From IMG/VR virus record IMGVR_UViG_3300031787_000210, positions 1 through 45,902 of that record: DNA of 45,902 bases. One strand, written 5' to 3'. This document shows, piece after piece, positions 1 to 7,781 of the stretch (the stretch's first letter is position 1; each line of letters opens with the position of its first letter). The DNA is from a virus. The position numbers were made by a program, and so were the translations under genes. The notes under the pieces are model-generated. The model ran no database searches. It was not told where the DNA came from and was given only the letters and a program-made list of their open reading frames with translations.

Positions 1-1270
1 CAGCTGTTGTAACATTATCTTGATTGATAATAACAGTGCTAGATCCTGATTGGTATATTGAGCTTGTAGCAAAAGTTGTATTTGTCTTAAAATAAGGTAC
101 ATGGTTTATACTACCTCCTAGAACACCAGAAGCAGTATTTGCAAAATTTGAGTAGCTTGATGTCACAGCAGAAGAAGCAGTACCAAGTAAAGAACCAGTA
201 AAACCACTAGTTGCAGTAACACTACCTGTTACTAAAACAGGACCTGTTTTAATATCTACTGTACCCCATAATGTTTGAACATCATTTGAAGCATCACCGA
301 ACTGATTTGAACCGCTAGAATATATAACTGAAGCTGATTCGTAAGTTACATTTAAAAATGCTATAGATGCGGTTCCATTAACTGTTACATTTCCATTTAT
401 TGTTCCTCCTGTTAAAGGAAGATAATTTGGTGCTAATGAAGCTGTAGAAGCAAAACTTGCGCTTAATACAGTCATTGAACTAGTCTGTGAATTTAGAACA
501 TATGAGCTTGTAGCATTAGTTAATGAAGCTATACTAGCACTAAAAGAAGCACTAGAAGCTATATAACTGCTTGATAAACTAGCTATAGAACTACTCAAAC
601 TAGCTGTAGCTGCGTTTAGCTCAGCATCTGTTGCAAATGTATTATTTAAAGAAGAACTAAAATTTTCTAGAGCTGTTACTCGTGTACTTAATGAACTAGA
701 AGTACTTAAAAAACTACTAGATAAAACAGCAATACTAGAACTGTTATTTAAAATGCGAGTATTAAAACTAGCACTGTCTGTATAATAAGATGAAGTAAAT
801 TGGTTAAATGAACTGCTTAATAGTAAAGATCCAGTATTATTACTTGTTAATAATGGATATCCATTTAATGTTCCTGATCCTGATAAATTAGTAGATCCTG
901 AAAATAAGGCTAAACCTATATTAGTAAAAGTACTAGATCCACTCACTGTTAATGAGCCAGATATTTCAAGACTACTTGTTGTAGCCCAAATATTTCCACT
1001 CACATAGGAAAAAGGTTGTGAAGAACCTGATGGACCTGTGGGGCCTTGGGAACCAGAAGGACCAATTGGACCTTGTGAGCCTGATGCTCCTGTATCGCCT
1101 TTTGCTCCTATAGGTCCAGTTAATACTTGAACTACAGAAGTTACCGGTTGAGTAACATCAACAGTAGTACAACAATTATTATCGATTACAGTAATTGTTT
1201 TATTAACATCTACTAAAACGACTTGATTGTTGTTAGGAATTATATTGGTAGGTCCTATGCAATCTGCCAT
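1..1270 (-). CDS. Collagen-like tail fibre/virion fibre protein, C-terminus cut by window edge
   Basis: The frame is open from an ATG at 1270 to the window edge, giving about 423 residues with no stop. The ATG overlaps the TAA of the preceding gene (TAATG). Residues about 50-80 are collagen-like Gly-X-Y triplets (GPIGAKGDTGASGSQGP and onward). A long Ser-rich region follows with repeated SSSIASLSSS-type units that suggest a trimeric coiled coil, then the ASTAS/TSSYS-rich repeats common in phage fibres. The role is inferred: an elongated trimeric fibre or whisker on the virion. The adhesin tip and any chaperone domain would lie outside the window. I am fairly sure it is a fibre-type protein but cannot name its attachment point. 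Confidence 0.75.
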   Translation of the reverse strand, partial: MADCIGPTNIIPNNNQVVLVDVNKTITVIDNNCCTTVDVTQPVTSVVQVLTGPIGAKGDTGASGSQGPIGPSGSQGPTGPSGSSQPFSYVSGNIWATTSSLEISGSLTVSGSSTFTNIGLALFSGSTNLSGSGTLNGYPLLTSNNTGSLLLSSSFNQFTSSYYTDSASFNTRILNNSSSIAVLSSSFLSTSSSLSTRVTALENFSSSLNNTFATDAELNAATASLSSSIASLSSSYIASSASFSASIASLTNATSSYVLNSQTSSMTVLSASFASTASLAPNYLPLTGGTINGNVTVNGTASIAFLNVTYESASVIYSSGSNQFGDASNDVQTLWGTVDIKTGPVLVTGSVTATSGFTGSLLGTASSAVTSSYSNFANTASGVLGGSINHVPYFKTNTTFATSSIYQSGSSTVIINQDNVTTA

Positions 1271-1650
1271 TAACGGGTAACGTTAAGTGATAATTTAACT
1301 TGTCCTTCTAAAATTCTAGAAACATAACTGCCAGAATATATTTCTAAGTCATATACCGCTTGATCAAAATTCAAAGCTGAAGAAGAGGCAGCTGAAATGT
1401 ATACTCCAATTGAACCTGAGGTTGGAGGAGTAGTTCCATTTGAACCACTAAAATTTAATCCTGTTCCATCAGCATCTAAAGAGCTACTTAAGGTTATATA
1501 TACTGTAGTAGAAGTTACAGATGGTCTAATTTGCATTCTTCCACTATAATCTGTTAAATTGATAGGGGTGCCATTTGAATCTTTATATTGTAATTCTAAA
1601 TTTAATGTAGCCCCTTGCTCTATAACAAAGGAATATCTTCCTGCGGCCAT
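1270..1650 (-). CDS. Small conserved phage structural protein (beta-rich, 126 aa)
   Basis: I start this gene at 1650 (MAAGRYSF), not at an in-frame ATG at 1695, because the longer start would place a late-promoter-like motif (1665-1674) and the preceding terminator inside the coding region. The protein opens with RYSFVIEQGATLNLELQYKD and ends with an LEGQVKLSLNVTR strand. This is a beta-rich pattern that I recognise from small structural proteins encoded beside fibres in marine T4-like phages. It overlaps the fibre gene by one base at TAATG, so the two are probably translationally coupled. Function unknown; perhaps a neck, head-decoration or fibre-adaptor protein. Confidence 0.6.
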   Translation of the reverse strand: MAAGRYSFVIEQGATLNLELQYKDSNGTPINLTDYSGRMQIRPSVTSTTVYITLSSSLDADGTGLNFSGSNGTTPPTSGSIGVYISAASSSALNFDQAVYDLEIYSGSYVSRILEGQVKLSLNVTR

Positions 1651-1664
1651 GAAATATATTTTGT

Positions 1665-1674
1665 TATAAATATT
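1665..1674 (-). promoter_or_regulatory. Late-promoter-like motif (AATATTTATA on minus strand)
   Basis: The copy lies 15 nt before the chosen start of the small structural gene and has the extended form ATTTATAACAAAA. It is one of 13 copies that sit next to gene starts. Confidence 0.5.
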
Positions 1675-1683
1675 AAAAAGTAG

Positions 1684-1712
1684 AAAAAAAGCCATTCTTT
1701 ATGAATGGCTTA
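1684..1712 (-). terminator. Rho-independent terminator after phoH
   Basis: On the minus strand the 9-bp stem AAGCCATTC/GAATGGCTT with a 5-nt loop is followed by a run of T. It lies directly after the phoH stop at 1723, and a promoter-like motif for the next gene follows it. Confidence 0.8.
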
Positions 1713-1722
1713 TATTTAGTCT

Positions 1723-2412
1723 TTATTGAACATCTCTAAATTCATCATATGTCTTTAATATTTCTTCTACGATTTCATGTCGATGATTTTTCTTTAAAGT
1801 TATGATTCTAACACCTTTAATTCTCTCCTCTAAACGAATAAAGAAACTAATGCCTGAGTCTTTTTTACTTTTTAAATCCACCTGAGATAAATCACCACAA
1901 AATATTATTTTACCACCTTTACCTAAACGACCTAGCATCATTTCAGTTTGAGAATGGGTAATATTTTGGCATTCATCAACTATAACAATTGAGTTAGGAA
2001 ATGTTCTACCTCTCATAAATGCAAATGGTACAATTTCAATTTGGTTTTCTAAAACCATTTTATCGATTTTATCTTTATCATATAACATGTAAAGATTAGC
2101 ATATATTGGAGCTAACCATGGATCCATTTTTTCTTTCAAGTCACCTGGTAAAAATCCTATTTCCTCTTTAGATACTGTAGGACGAGTGATGATGATTTTT
2201 TCCATTTCTTTCTTGAAAACCAGATCTAGGGCGATTTGACATGCAAGCAACGTTTTACCTGAACCTGCCATTCCTCTAACTAATACTACGGGATTATCGA
2301 GAATCGTTTGTTTAGCCTCTTTTTGCTCGTCATTTAACGATAGCTTAAACTTAATTTCACCTTTAGGTTTTCTTTTTTCTTTAAAAACCTCTTCGTTATT
2401 GTTCATAAACAT
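1723..2412 (-). CDS. phoH: PhoH-like ATPase
   Basis: A 229-residue single-domain PhoH protein, a predicted P-loop ATPase/RNA-helicase-like enzyme that is very common in phages. Walker A is GMAGSGKT near residues 47-54. Walker B is IVIVDECQN, followed by the PhoH-typical glycine-rich turn LGRLGKGGKIIFCGD. The usual PhoH order is intact and no RNA-binding extension is present. It stands alone between two terminators and has its own promoter-like motif 10 nt before the ATG, so it looks like a monocistronic unit. A second in-frame ATG at 2406 is possible. The biological role in phages is unsettled (RNA metabolism or phosphate stress has been suggested). Confidence 0.93.
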   Translation of the reverse strand: MFMNNNEEVFKEKRKPKGEIKFKLSLNDEQKEAKQTILDNPVVLVRGMAGSGKTLLACQIALDLVFKKEMEKIIITRPTVSKEEIGFLPGDLKEKMDPWLAPIYANLYMLYDKDKIDKMVLENQIEIVPFAFMRGRTFPNSIVIVDECQNITHSQTEMMLGRLGKGGKIIFCGDLSQVDLKSKKDSGISFFIRLEERIKGVRIITLKKNHRHEIVEEILKTYDEFRDVQ

Positions 2413-2421
2413 TAATTTGTT

Positions 2422-2431
2422 TATAAATATT
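2422..2431 (-). promoter_or_regulatory. Late-promoter-like motif before phoH
   Basis: AATATTTATA on the minus strand, 10 nt before the phoH ATG and just after the capsid-gene terminator. This arrangement fits a new transcript starting here. Confidence 0.5.
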
Positions 2432-2450
2432 CAAATTAAATATAAAACAT

Positions 2451-2486
2451 AAAAAAAGAAGCCGAGCTTACGGGCTCGGCGACTTC
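2451..2486 (-). terminator. Strong rho-independent terminator after the major capsid gene
   Basis: On the minus strand a GC-rich stem (GAAG..GCCGAGC paired with GCTCGGC..TTC) is followed by seven T. It begins about 20 bases after the capsid-protein stop. It is the clearest terminator in the window and closes the head-gene block. Confidence 0.9.
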
Positions 2487-2506
2487 ATTTTTATTCTAGG
2501 TTACGA

Positions 2507-4189
2507 TTAAAGGCTATTCAAACCACTAACGTAAATCTTACCATAGAATTCAGGACGCAACATCTTCTTAGCGTAACGAGTCATCAAACCTTTACGTGGA
2601 GTGAAGGTATTTGGATCGTACACAAGAGGTGTCATAATCAACGGAATGTATGGAGCAAATACAGCACCTGATTCAAGGAACTGCTTACCACGGAAGCCCA
2701 TCAAGATAGTGTTCTCAGTCATATAAGGGTTCTTATAAACTGTGTAACGGTTATTGATCTGACCAGCTTTCATTACACCCATTGCGTATTCCATCTGAGA
2801 TGCATCACCATTAGAGTTAGCAGCGAATCCAGGGATTGATTCAAGGATTGTTGCTACTGTTGGAGAACATACTAAGAAGTTAGCGCCACCACGAAGAGTC
2901 AACTGGTGAATCTTGTTGCTAAGCTTTTGCATCTTAGTTCCAAGAGTTGCGAACCACTGACCTTGAGTGTTGAAGAATCCAGTTTGAGTAGTTGAAGATG
3001 GGAAGTCGAATCCATTAGTATTGTTAGGATTGTAAACACCATTGTTCAATACTGTCCAGTATTCAGTACCAGCAGCTGCGTCTTCAATCAACATATCAAG
3101 GATTTCGAGGTCAATTTCCATAGAAATGTACTCACTCATGATATTTGTCAATTCAGCTTCAGCATCAATGTTCTGGTAAGCGTTCAAATCTTGAGCAAAT
3201 TCAGGAGTCCAAACAGCTTTCAACTTTTTAGTTTTAGCTGTGATAGCCTGAGATTGCATTTTGATATTGATTTCTGGGATAACAATTGTGCTTGCACTTT
3301 CAGCGTTTGGAACTGAGTAAGAAGTAGCAGATGTATCTTCGAAGTCACCACGGTTGTTGTCAGTTGTAAGCTTATTGTATTCTACTACAAATGTTGAGTT
3401 AGCTACAACATTTGAAGAAGTTACATAGAATGTAATCTTAGCATTTGTGTAATCATAAGAAGTAAATGCTGGTAAGTTTGTAGCTACTGTGATTGAAGAA
3501 CCAGAGGTAATTACAAAACCACGAACTGCGTCTGGGTCAAAGTTTGCAGAAATAGATCCAGTAGGAATAGTAATTTTACAAATTCTACCTCCAGCAGCAG
3601 AAGCTGATAAATCAGAATCAAAATTTACATCAGCCCATGTAGCAGATGCAGATGCAAATCCAGAAACAGATGATGATATTGAAGAACTAAATTGGTTAGT
3701 AGAGTAAGTATAACGACCAGCTCCATATAAACCACCAGTTGTACCAGTTGTTTGGAATGGGAATTGACCAGTTGCATTACGGTTACCATAAAGTGAACCA
3801 CCACTAGTAAATGGATTCTTGTCAGTTCCATACTGGAAATCTAAGAAGAATACAAGACCAGAAGGCAAATTCATAGGCTGTACAGAAACGAACTCTTTAG
3901 CAGCGATCTGTCCAAATACCTTACGTACTAATGGAAGAGCGATACCAGCCCAGTTTTCTGATTGACCTACTGTGAAAGTACCTGCTGTTGGAGAAGCACC
4001 TGTTACACTAGATTCTACTACTAATTGTTTTGCTTGGTTTTCAAGTAAGATAGACATGTTGTTTTTTTCTACCTCACCTAAACCTTCAAGAAGGCCTGTT
4101 TTAGCCCACTTATTAGCTAATTTAGCCGCATCACTCTGAAGTGATTTCCACGGATTAGCTGATTCGAGTAATTGATTAATTGAACTCAT
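2507..4189 (-). CDS. gp23: Major capsid protein (T4 gp23-like)
   Basis: A 560-residue HK97-fold major capsid protein of the T4 type. T4 gp23-like stretches include KLKAVWTPEFAQDLNAYQNI, AEAELTNIMSEYISMEI and the C-terminal LMTRYAKKMLRPEFYGKIYV. The first ~59 residues look like the propeptide. VVE59/S60 (QLVVESSVTG) is the likely prohead-protease site, close to the Glu65 cut in T4 gp23. The extreme N-terminus (INQLLE9/S) also carries a hydrophobic-x-Glu site. A Ser/Thr-rich region at about residues 120-290 is larger than in T4 and may be an insertion domain exposed on the capsid surface. It lies 40 bases after the scaffold gene and is followed by a strong terminator. Confidence 0.95.
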   Translation of the reverse strand: MSSINQLLESANPWKSLQSDAAKLANKWAKTGLLEGLGEVEKNNMSILLENQAKQLVVESSVTGASPTAGTFTVGQSENWAGIALPLVRKVFGQIAAKEFVSVQPMNLPSGLVFFLDFQYGTDKNPFTSGGSLYGNRNATGQFPFQTTGTTGGLYGAGRYTYSTNQFSSSISSSVSGFASASATWADVNFDSDLSASAAGGRICKITIPTGSISANFDPDAVRGFVITSGSSITVATNLPAFTSYDYTNAKITFYVTSSNVVANSTFVVEYNKLTTDNNRGDFEDTSATSYSVPNAESASTIVIPEINIKMQSQAITAKTKKLKAVWTPEFAQDLNAYQNIDAEAELTNIMSEYISMEIDLEILDMLIEDAAAGTEYWTVLNNGVYNPNNTNGFDFPSSTTQTGFFNTQGQWFATLGTKMQKLSNKIHQLTLRGGANFLVCSPTVATILESIPGFAANSNGDASQMEYAMGVMKAGQINNRYTVYKNPYMTENTILMGFRGKQFLESGAVFAPYIPLIMTPLVYDPNTFTPRKGLMTRYAKKMLRPEFYGKIYVSGLNSL

Positions 4190-4229
4190 TGTTTTTCAGT
4201 TTTTGTTTTTAAATTGTTTTTAAATTAGT

Positions 4230-5390
4230 TTACTTTTTAATTCCAGCTAGTTGTTGCCATCTAGCGAATTGATTATCTACTTCGATAATTGGTTTAGCAG
4301 AAGCATTACCTAATACTTTAGATGCTGAGCCTAATGATTCTTTAATAGGAGCTTTAGTAGTTGATACTTTTAAGCTTTCCTGTAAAGTTTCATAAACAAG
4401 TTCAACTTCTTTCTTAGATGCTGCTTTGTCAAACGCTGTCAAAACTTTAATTTTCTGTGATTCAGTTAAAGACTTGTTACGGAAAATTTTGTTAGTGTAA
4501 AGAAGTTTAGCGTTCAAAAGGTTAATTTCATGAAGTTCAGACTTAAGAGTTTCAATTGTAGAATAAGCTTCTTCAAGATCTTCTTTGCTAGCTTCTTCCA
4601 TTTTCTTACCACCGAAAAGTTTAGTTGAAATTTCTTTAGCTTTAGTAGCAAGAGCTTCTTTGCCCTTTTCCGCTGCAGCTTTAATTTCATCTTTCCAGTT
4701 GAAAGCAGCTCCGATACCTAAAGCACCTAATACTGCTGAGATGCCTCCGATTACTTCTGCTGCTGAAGCGTAAGCATCATATCCAAGAGCTTCTTTAACT
4801 TCTTTTTCCTCAGCTAAAAGTTCATCAAGATCAACTTCTTCTTCCTCTTCTGTTTCCATTTCTTCACCTTCTTCTTCACCTTCTTCTTCACCTTCTTCAC
4901 CAGCCTCAAGTTCACCTGCGGCTACCATGTCTTTAATTACATCTTCAATGAATGATTTAAGATCTTCTTCAGACATGTCTTCAATAGACATTTCTTCTTC
5001 AGCTTCCATTTCTTCAGCTTCAGTGATTTCTTCTTCCATGTAAGTCTCTTCCATGTCCTTTTCTTCTTTCATCTCGTCTTTTTCTTCTTCGAGTTCAGCC
5101 AAAAGTTCATCTAAAGAAACTTCATCCATGTCAGATTTCATCATTTCATCCATGTCTTCTTTTTTCTTCATTTCATCCATTTTTTCTGCCTCATCATACA
5201 TCATTTCATCCATTTCCATTTCGTCCATCTCATCTGCTTCATCCATTTCATTGATTTTAGCAGCAAGTTTTTCTTTGAGGAACGGAGTAAATGCTTCTTC
5301 GAGAGCAGCTTTTGCGTTTGCGATAGCAGTTTCTTTTACAGCTTTAGCATCCGCGATTGCTTCTTTAAGCAAGTCTCTGTTTGTTGCCAT
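4230..5390 (-). CDS. gp22: Prohead core scaffold protein (T4 gp22-like)
   Basis: A 386-residue protein between protease and capsid genes, the T4 gene 22 position. It is far longer than T4 gp22 (about 270). The N-terminal helix ends in LLKE10/A. Residues ~48-195 are extremely acidic and Met-rich (many DEM, EEE and GEEE units). Residues 212-230 (VIGGISAVLGALGIGAAF) form an uncharged, Gly/Ala-rich hydrophobic segment, which is unusual for a scaffold. The C-terminal third is helical and ends FARWQQLAGIKK, a motif shared with three other proteins here. It should assemble the prohead core and then be degraded by gp21. Unlike most genes here, it has a good Shine-Dalgarno (AAGGA). Confidence 0.85.
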   Translation of the reverse strand: MATNRDLLKEAIADAKAVKETAIANAKAALEEAFTPFLKEKLAAKINEMDEADEMDEMEMDEMMYDEAEKMDEMKKKEDMDEMMKSDMDEVSLDELLAELEEEKDEMKEEKDMEETYMEEEITEAEEMEAEEEMSIEDMSEEDLKSFIEDVIKDMVAAGELEAGEEGEEEGEEEGEEMETEEEEEVDLDELLAEEKEVKEALGYDAYASAAEVIGGISAVLGALGIGAAFNWKDEIKAAAEKGKEALATKAKEISTKLFGGKKMEEASKEDLEEAYSTIETLKSELHEINLLNAKLLYTNKIFRNKSLTESQKIKVLTAFDKAASKKEVELVYETLQESLKVSTTKAPIKESLGSASKVLGNASAKPIIEVDNQFARWQQLAGIKK

Positions 5391-5425
5391 TTGTCCTTAA
5401 ATTTTTAATAAATTTGTTTTGGAAA

Positions 5426-5457
5426 TACGCTTAATATGAAGGATTCTTCGAAGCGTA
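5426..5457 (-). other. Nested hairpin in the scaffold-gene leader
   Basis: Outer arms TACGCTT (5426-5432) and AAGCGTA (5451-5457) are perfectly complementary. They enclose a second small hairpin, GAAG (5438-5441) with CTTC (5446-5449). It would form in the 5' leader of the scaffold/capsid mRNA about 35-65 bases before the ATG. Confidence 0.5.
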
Positions 5458-5500
5458 ATAAAATTGATTATAGTCAATGCCTCATAGGATTGGGCACATT

Positions 5501-5525
5501 CGGATATACGTATATGCGGATATAC
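5501..5525 (-). repeat. Direct repeat upstream of the scaffold gene
   Basis: CGGATATAC occurs at 5501-5509 and again at 5517-5525, 16 bases apart, around the palindrome ATACGTAT (5506-5513). It is a possible protein-binding site in the promoter region of the scaffold/capsid unit. The wider gap 5391-5603 also holds a leader hairpin and two 3' hairpins. Confidence 0.4.
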
Positions 5526-5544
5526 TAAAAGTCGCAGAGTTGTG

Positions 5545-5575
5545 AAAAAGAAATGCCTCCTTTTTAGGGAGGCAT
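5545..5575 (-). terminator. Terminator after the prohead protease gene
   Basis: On the minus strand the stem ATGCCTCC/GGAGGCAT with a short A-rich loop is followed by TTCTTTTT. It lies about 30 bases after the protease stop and separates the protease unit from the scaffold/capsid unit. Confidence 0.8.
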
Positions 5576-5578
5576 CAG

Positions 5579-5599
5579 TCCTAAAATACTCTTTTAGGA
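5579..5599 (-). terminator. Second AT-rich hairpin after the prohead protease
   Basis: TCCTAAAA (5579-5586) pairs with TTTTAGGA (5592-5599) around a 5-nt loop, immediately before the stronger terminator. It is probably an auxiliary terminator hairpin or a 3'-end stabilising structure. Confidence 0.4.
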
Positions 5600-5603
5600 G
5601 GGG

Positions 5604-6203
5604 TTAAAATATCGGACAAGTTCCATTAGCACAAAGTATTTCTGTTACTATGGAATTTACTTTATTATATGGATTAATTGGTGAAGACATTCCTTCATGT
5701 AATGGAGACATAAATGAGCCTGGGTTTGAAGGTGTACTTACAAAATCCCAACATAACAACTCAAAATCGTCTTGTACCTCTAACATTTCACCTACTTGCT
5801 TTAATGAACCCATACCACGAGATGAAACACCTACTTTAATATTAGATCCAATTAATGCTTTTAAGATGTTACCTGAAGGAGTAGGTAAAATTTCTATTTT
5901 ACCCATAATGTTATCACCATCCCACCAAATAGAATTAATGTTATGTGATACATTTTTCAAGTTAATTACTTGAGAGTCTGGGTGATCTAATTCGCCGCAT
6001 GCTCTTCTTTCTTTAACTAAAGTCATATACTTGTCTATTTCACGTTCCCACAAATCTTTAGCATAATATCTACCGTTACCATTTTTTACTTCGCAAGTAG
6101 CTAAAATACCTTCAACTAATGGATTACCACTCATACTCTTACCTTCAGTAAGAGCCATTGGTGATACACTAAATGGTCTGGTTTCTACAAGTAATGATTT
6201 CAT
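5604..6203 (-). CDS. gp21: Prohead core protease (T4 gp21-like)
   Basis: A 199-residue serine protease of the T4 gp21 / herpesvirus assemblin-like family. It processes scaffold, capsid and internal proteins, cutting after Glu in hydrophobic-x-Glu sites. Family marks are visible: the GNGRYYAKDLWEREIDKY region, RACGELDHP with the catalytic His near residue 74, and GVSSRG with the catalytic Ser at 127 or 128. The N-terminus LLVE7/T may be an autoprocessing site. The length is typical. It lies one base after the preceding gene and just before the scaffold gene, as in T4. Two hairpins follow it. Confidence 0.93.
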   Translation of the reverse strand: MKSLLVETRPFSVSPMALTEGKSMSGNPLVEGILATCEVKNGNGRYYAKDLWEREIDKYMTLVKERRACGELDHPDSQVINLKNVSHNINSIWWDGDNIMGKIEILPTPSGNILKALIGSNIKVGVSSRGMGSLKQVGEMLEVQDDFELLCWDFVSTPSNPGSFMSPLHEGMSSPINPYNKVNSIVTEILCANGTCPIF

Positions 6204-6204
6204 A

Positions 6205-6960
6205 TTATTTATCTAATTCTTCTTTAATAATATCACGAATTAAAGAACGAAGTTTTTGTTCTCCTTCTTGCAATTTCATTTTCTTTTCAGTACCTTTAAC
6301 ACCTTTGTCAGGCATTTCTTTTACTTTTTTAGGCATTGAAGTTTTAGCTTCTCTATCACCTAATGAGTCTTGAACGTTTGCTTTTACTTTTTCAGCTTTC
6401 TCAATATCACCATATCCTGATGATTTATATTTACCTTTTGGTTCTTTAGGTTCACCTAAACCAGGAGCTTCAATAGTGTATCCTACACCTTTAACTCCAA
6501 ATTCACCATCTTTAGTATAGTATAAAGGATCTTTAGCTAAGTTTTTAACAACAATAGCTTTAAGTTCATCACCTGTTTTTTCAGCATTTTTAGGATCCTT
6601 CATTTCAGCGTAATATCCTTTTAAGATTTCATTGAAGTTGATGTTATCAGCATTCTTCATGTCTTTGTAATCAAAGTTATGTTCCTGATCTTCTTCAACT
6701 TCTTTAGATACTTTTTTCTCTTCAGCTTTAGCTTCTTCAGCTAAAATCTTTTTCCAATCAAAAATATCAAATCCTTTAGAGATAACACCACCAGCTGCTT
6801 CACTGATAATCTGTTTAGATTTCAATACATTAGTTGCGGTGTCAAAATCTGAGTACTGGTTAAAGTACTGAGGAAATAATTGGCGAGCTTGTTTTAAGAA
6901 TTGAGCTTTATTGCCTTTACCATTTTTAATGGCGTTGTAATGTTCTTGAAGTGTTTTCAT
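6205..6960 (-). CDS. Conserved head-cluster protein between portal and protease (251 aa)
   Basis: I cannot assign a named family. The N-terminal ~60 residues (KTLQEHYNAIKNGKGNK..FLKQARQLFPQYFN) resemble a small helical domain that recurs in T4-like marine phage proteins of the head region. The middle is highly charged (Lys/Glu). The last 20 residues (LRSLIRDIIKEELDK) match, at the C-terminus, the amphipathic helix found at the N-terminus of many other proteins here. The stop and start overlap with the upstream gene, and the protease gene follows immediately. The position suggests a prohead core protein like T4 gp67/gp68, but larger; this is inference. Confidence 0.6.
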   Translation of the reverse strand: MKTLQEHYNAIKNGKGNKAQFLKQARQLFPQYFNQYSDFDTATNVLKSKQIISEAAGGVISKGFDIFDWKKILAEEAKAEEKKVSKEVEEDQEHNFDYKDMKNADNINFNEILKGYYAEMKDPKNAEKTGDELKAIVVKNLAKDPLYYTKDGEFGVKGVGYTIEAPGLGEPKEPKGKYKSSGYGDIEKAEKVKANVQDSLGDREAKTSMPKKVKEMPDKGVKGTEKKMKLQEGEQKLRSLIRDIIKEELDK

Positions 6961-7781
6961 TAGTCTTTTTTATCTCTAAATAAAGTTATCATTTTGTCTA
7001 AATAGTCAACTGCTAAATCAGTACCATATTGAACATCAAAGTCAGGAGACTCTTTATAATGTTCCATAGTTTTTAATTTAGCTTGTTTTAATAAAGGCAA
7101 TAAAGTGTTTAATTTGTCTTCAATTTGATCAAATTCTCCAATCTTATTACCAATAAATTTCTTTAAGGATGGATCCTGTAAGTTTAATGAGTCAACATAT
7201 GCTTGATCTGTTTCTTCATTTTCCTTTAATTTTTTCTTCCATAAATCTTTATGATCAATTGCTTTTGATTGTTTATGGAGTTCTTCAGCAGGAACAGGTT
7301 TCCAACCTAACTTATAGTAGTAAATATTTTTAGCTCCTTTAGCTTTCTTATTTGGATTAAAAGCAAATGGAGTAGCATAATTTGCTCCAGTACCTGGAGT
7401 GAAATGTCCAGCTCCAGGACCTGCTCCAGTAGCACTCATTTCTCTTAATGCTTTTTGGATCAATTCACGAGCTTCTTCTTCACTTAATGTCTGTAGTTGT
7501 TTATATTTCTTAGGGTAATTGGTACGTAAATGAGATTTAAGTTGATTCCATAAATAATTAAAGCCATTAAATATTTCTTTAAATTTAGGATCCTTTTTAA
7601 TTTCATCTTCAACAATAAATGCCTTAAATTCTTTATGAAGATTTCTAAATAACTTATAAATTAAACCATAATTAGCCTTATAAGTAATATCCCATTCCAT
7701 TGATTTTGTCTCAGGATCAAACTCACCAGTGGGTTTAGATTCAAACCCTTTAATGTCGTCGTTATTAGTCTCTTCAGCCAT
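6960..7781 (-). CDS. Conserved head-cluster protein (273 aa), unknown function
   Basis: A charged, mostly helical protein with no recognisable catalytic motif. Visible features are an N-terminal acidic tail, a Gly-rich linker around residues 115-140 (ATGAGPGAGHFTPGTGANYA), and a C-terminal helical domain. Its start overlaps the end of the preceding gene (ATGGCTGA contains that gene's TGA) and its stop overlaps the next gene's ATG. It is therefore locked into the portal-protease operon. A prohead core or portal-associated role is likely from position only. Confidence 0.6.
   Translation of the reverse strand: MAEETNNDDIKGFESKPTGEFDPETKSMEWDITYKANYGLIYKLFRNLHKEFKAFIVEDEIKKDPKFKEIFNGFNYLWNQLKSHLRTNYPKKYKQLQTLSEEEARELIQKALREMSATGAGPGAGHFTPGTGANYATPFAFNPNKKAKGAKNIYYYKLGWKPVPAEELHKQSKAIDHKDLWKKKLKENEETDQAYVDSLNLQDPSLKKFIGNKIGEFDQIEDKLNTLLPLLKQAKLKTMEHYKESPDFDVQYGTDLAVDYLDKMITLFRDKKD

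Noticed and set aside
1651-1695. Longer start for the small structural gene.
   Set aside because: It would code through a promoter-like motif and into the terminator of phoH; the start at 1650 fits better.
4854-4906. Tandem repeat in the scaffold gene as a CRISPR-like or satellite array.
   Set aside because: The repeated TTC/TTCACC units simply encode the Glu/Gly-rich acidic region and have no spacers.
3489-5400. Plus-strand open frames in the head region.
   Set aside because: They are shadows of the strongly conserved capsid and scaffold genes; Ser/Phe-rich plus-strand frames arise from Glu/Asp/Lys codons on the other strand.
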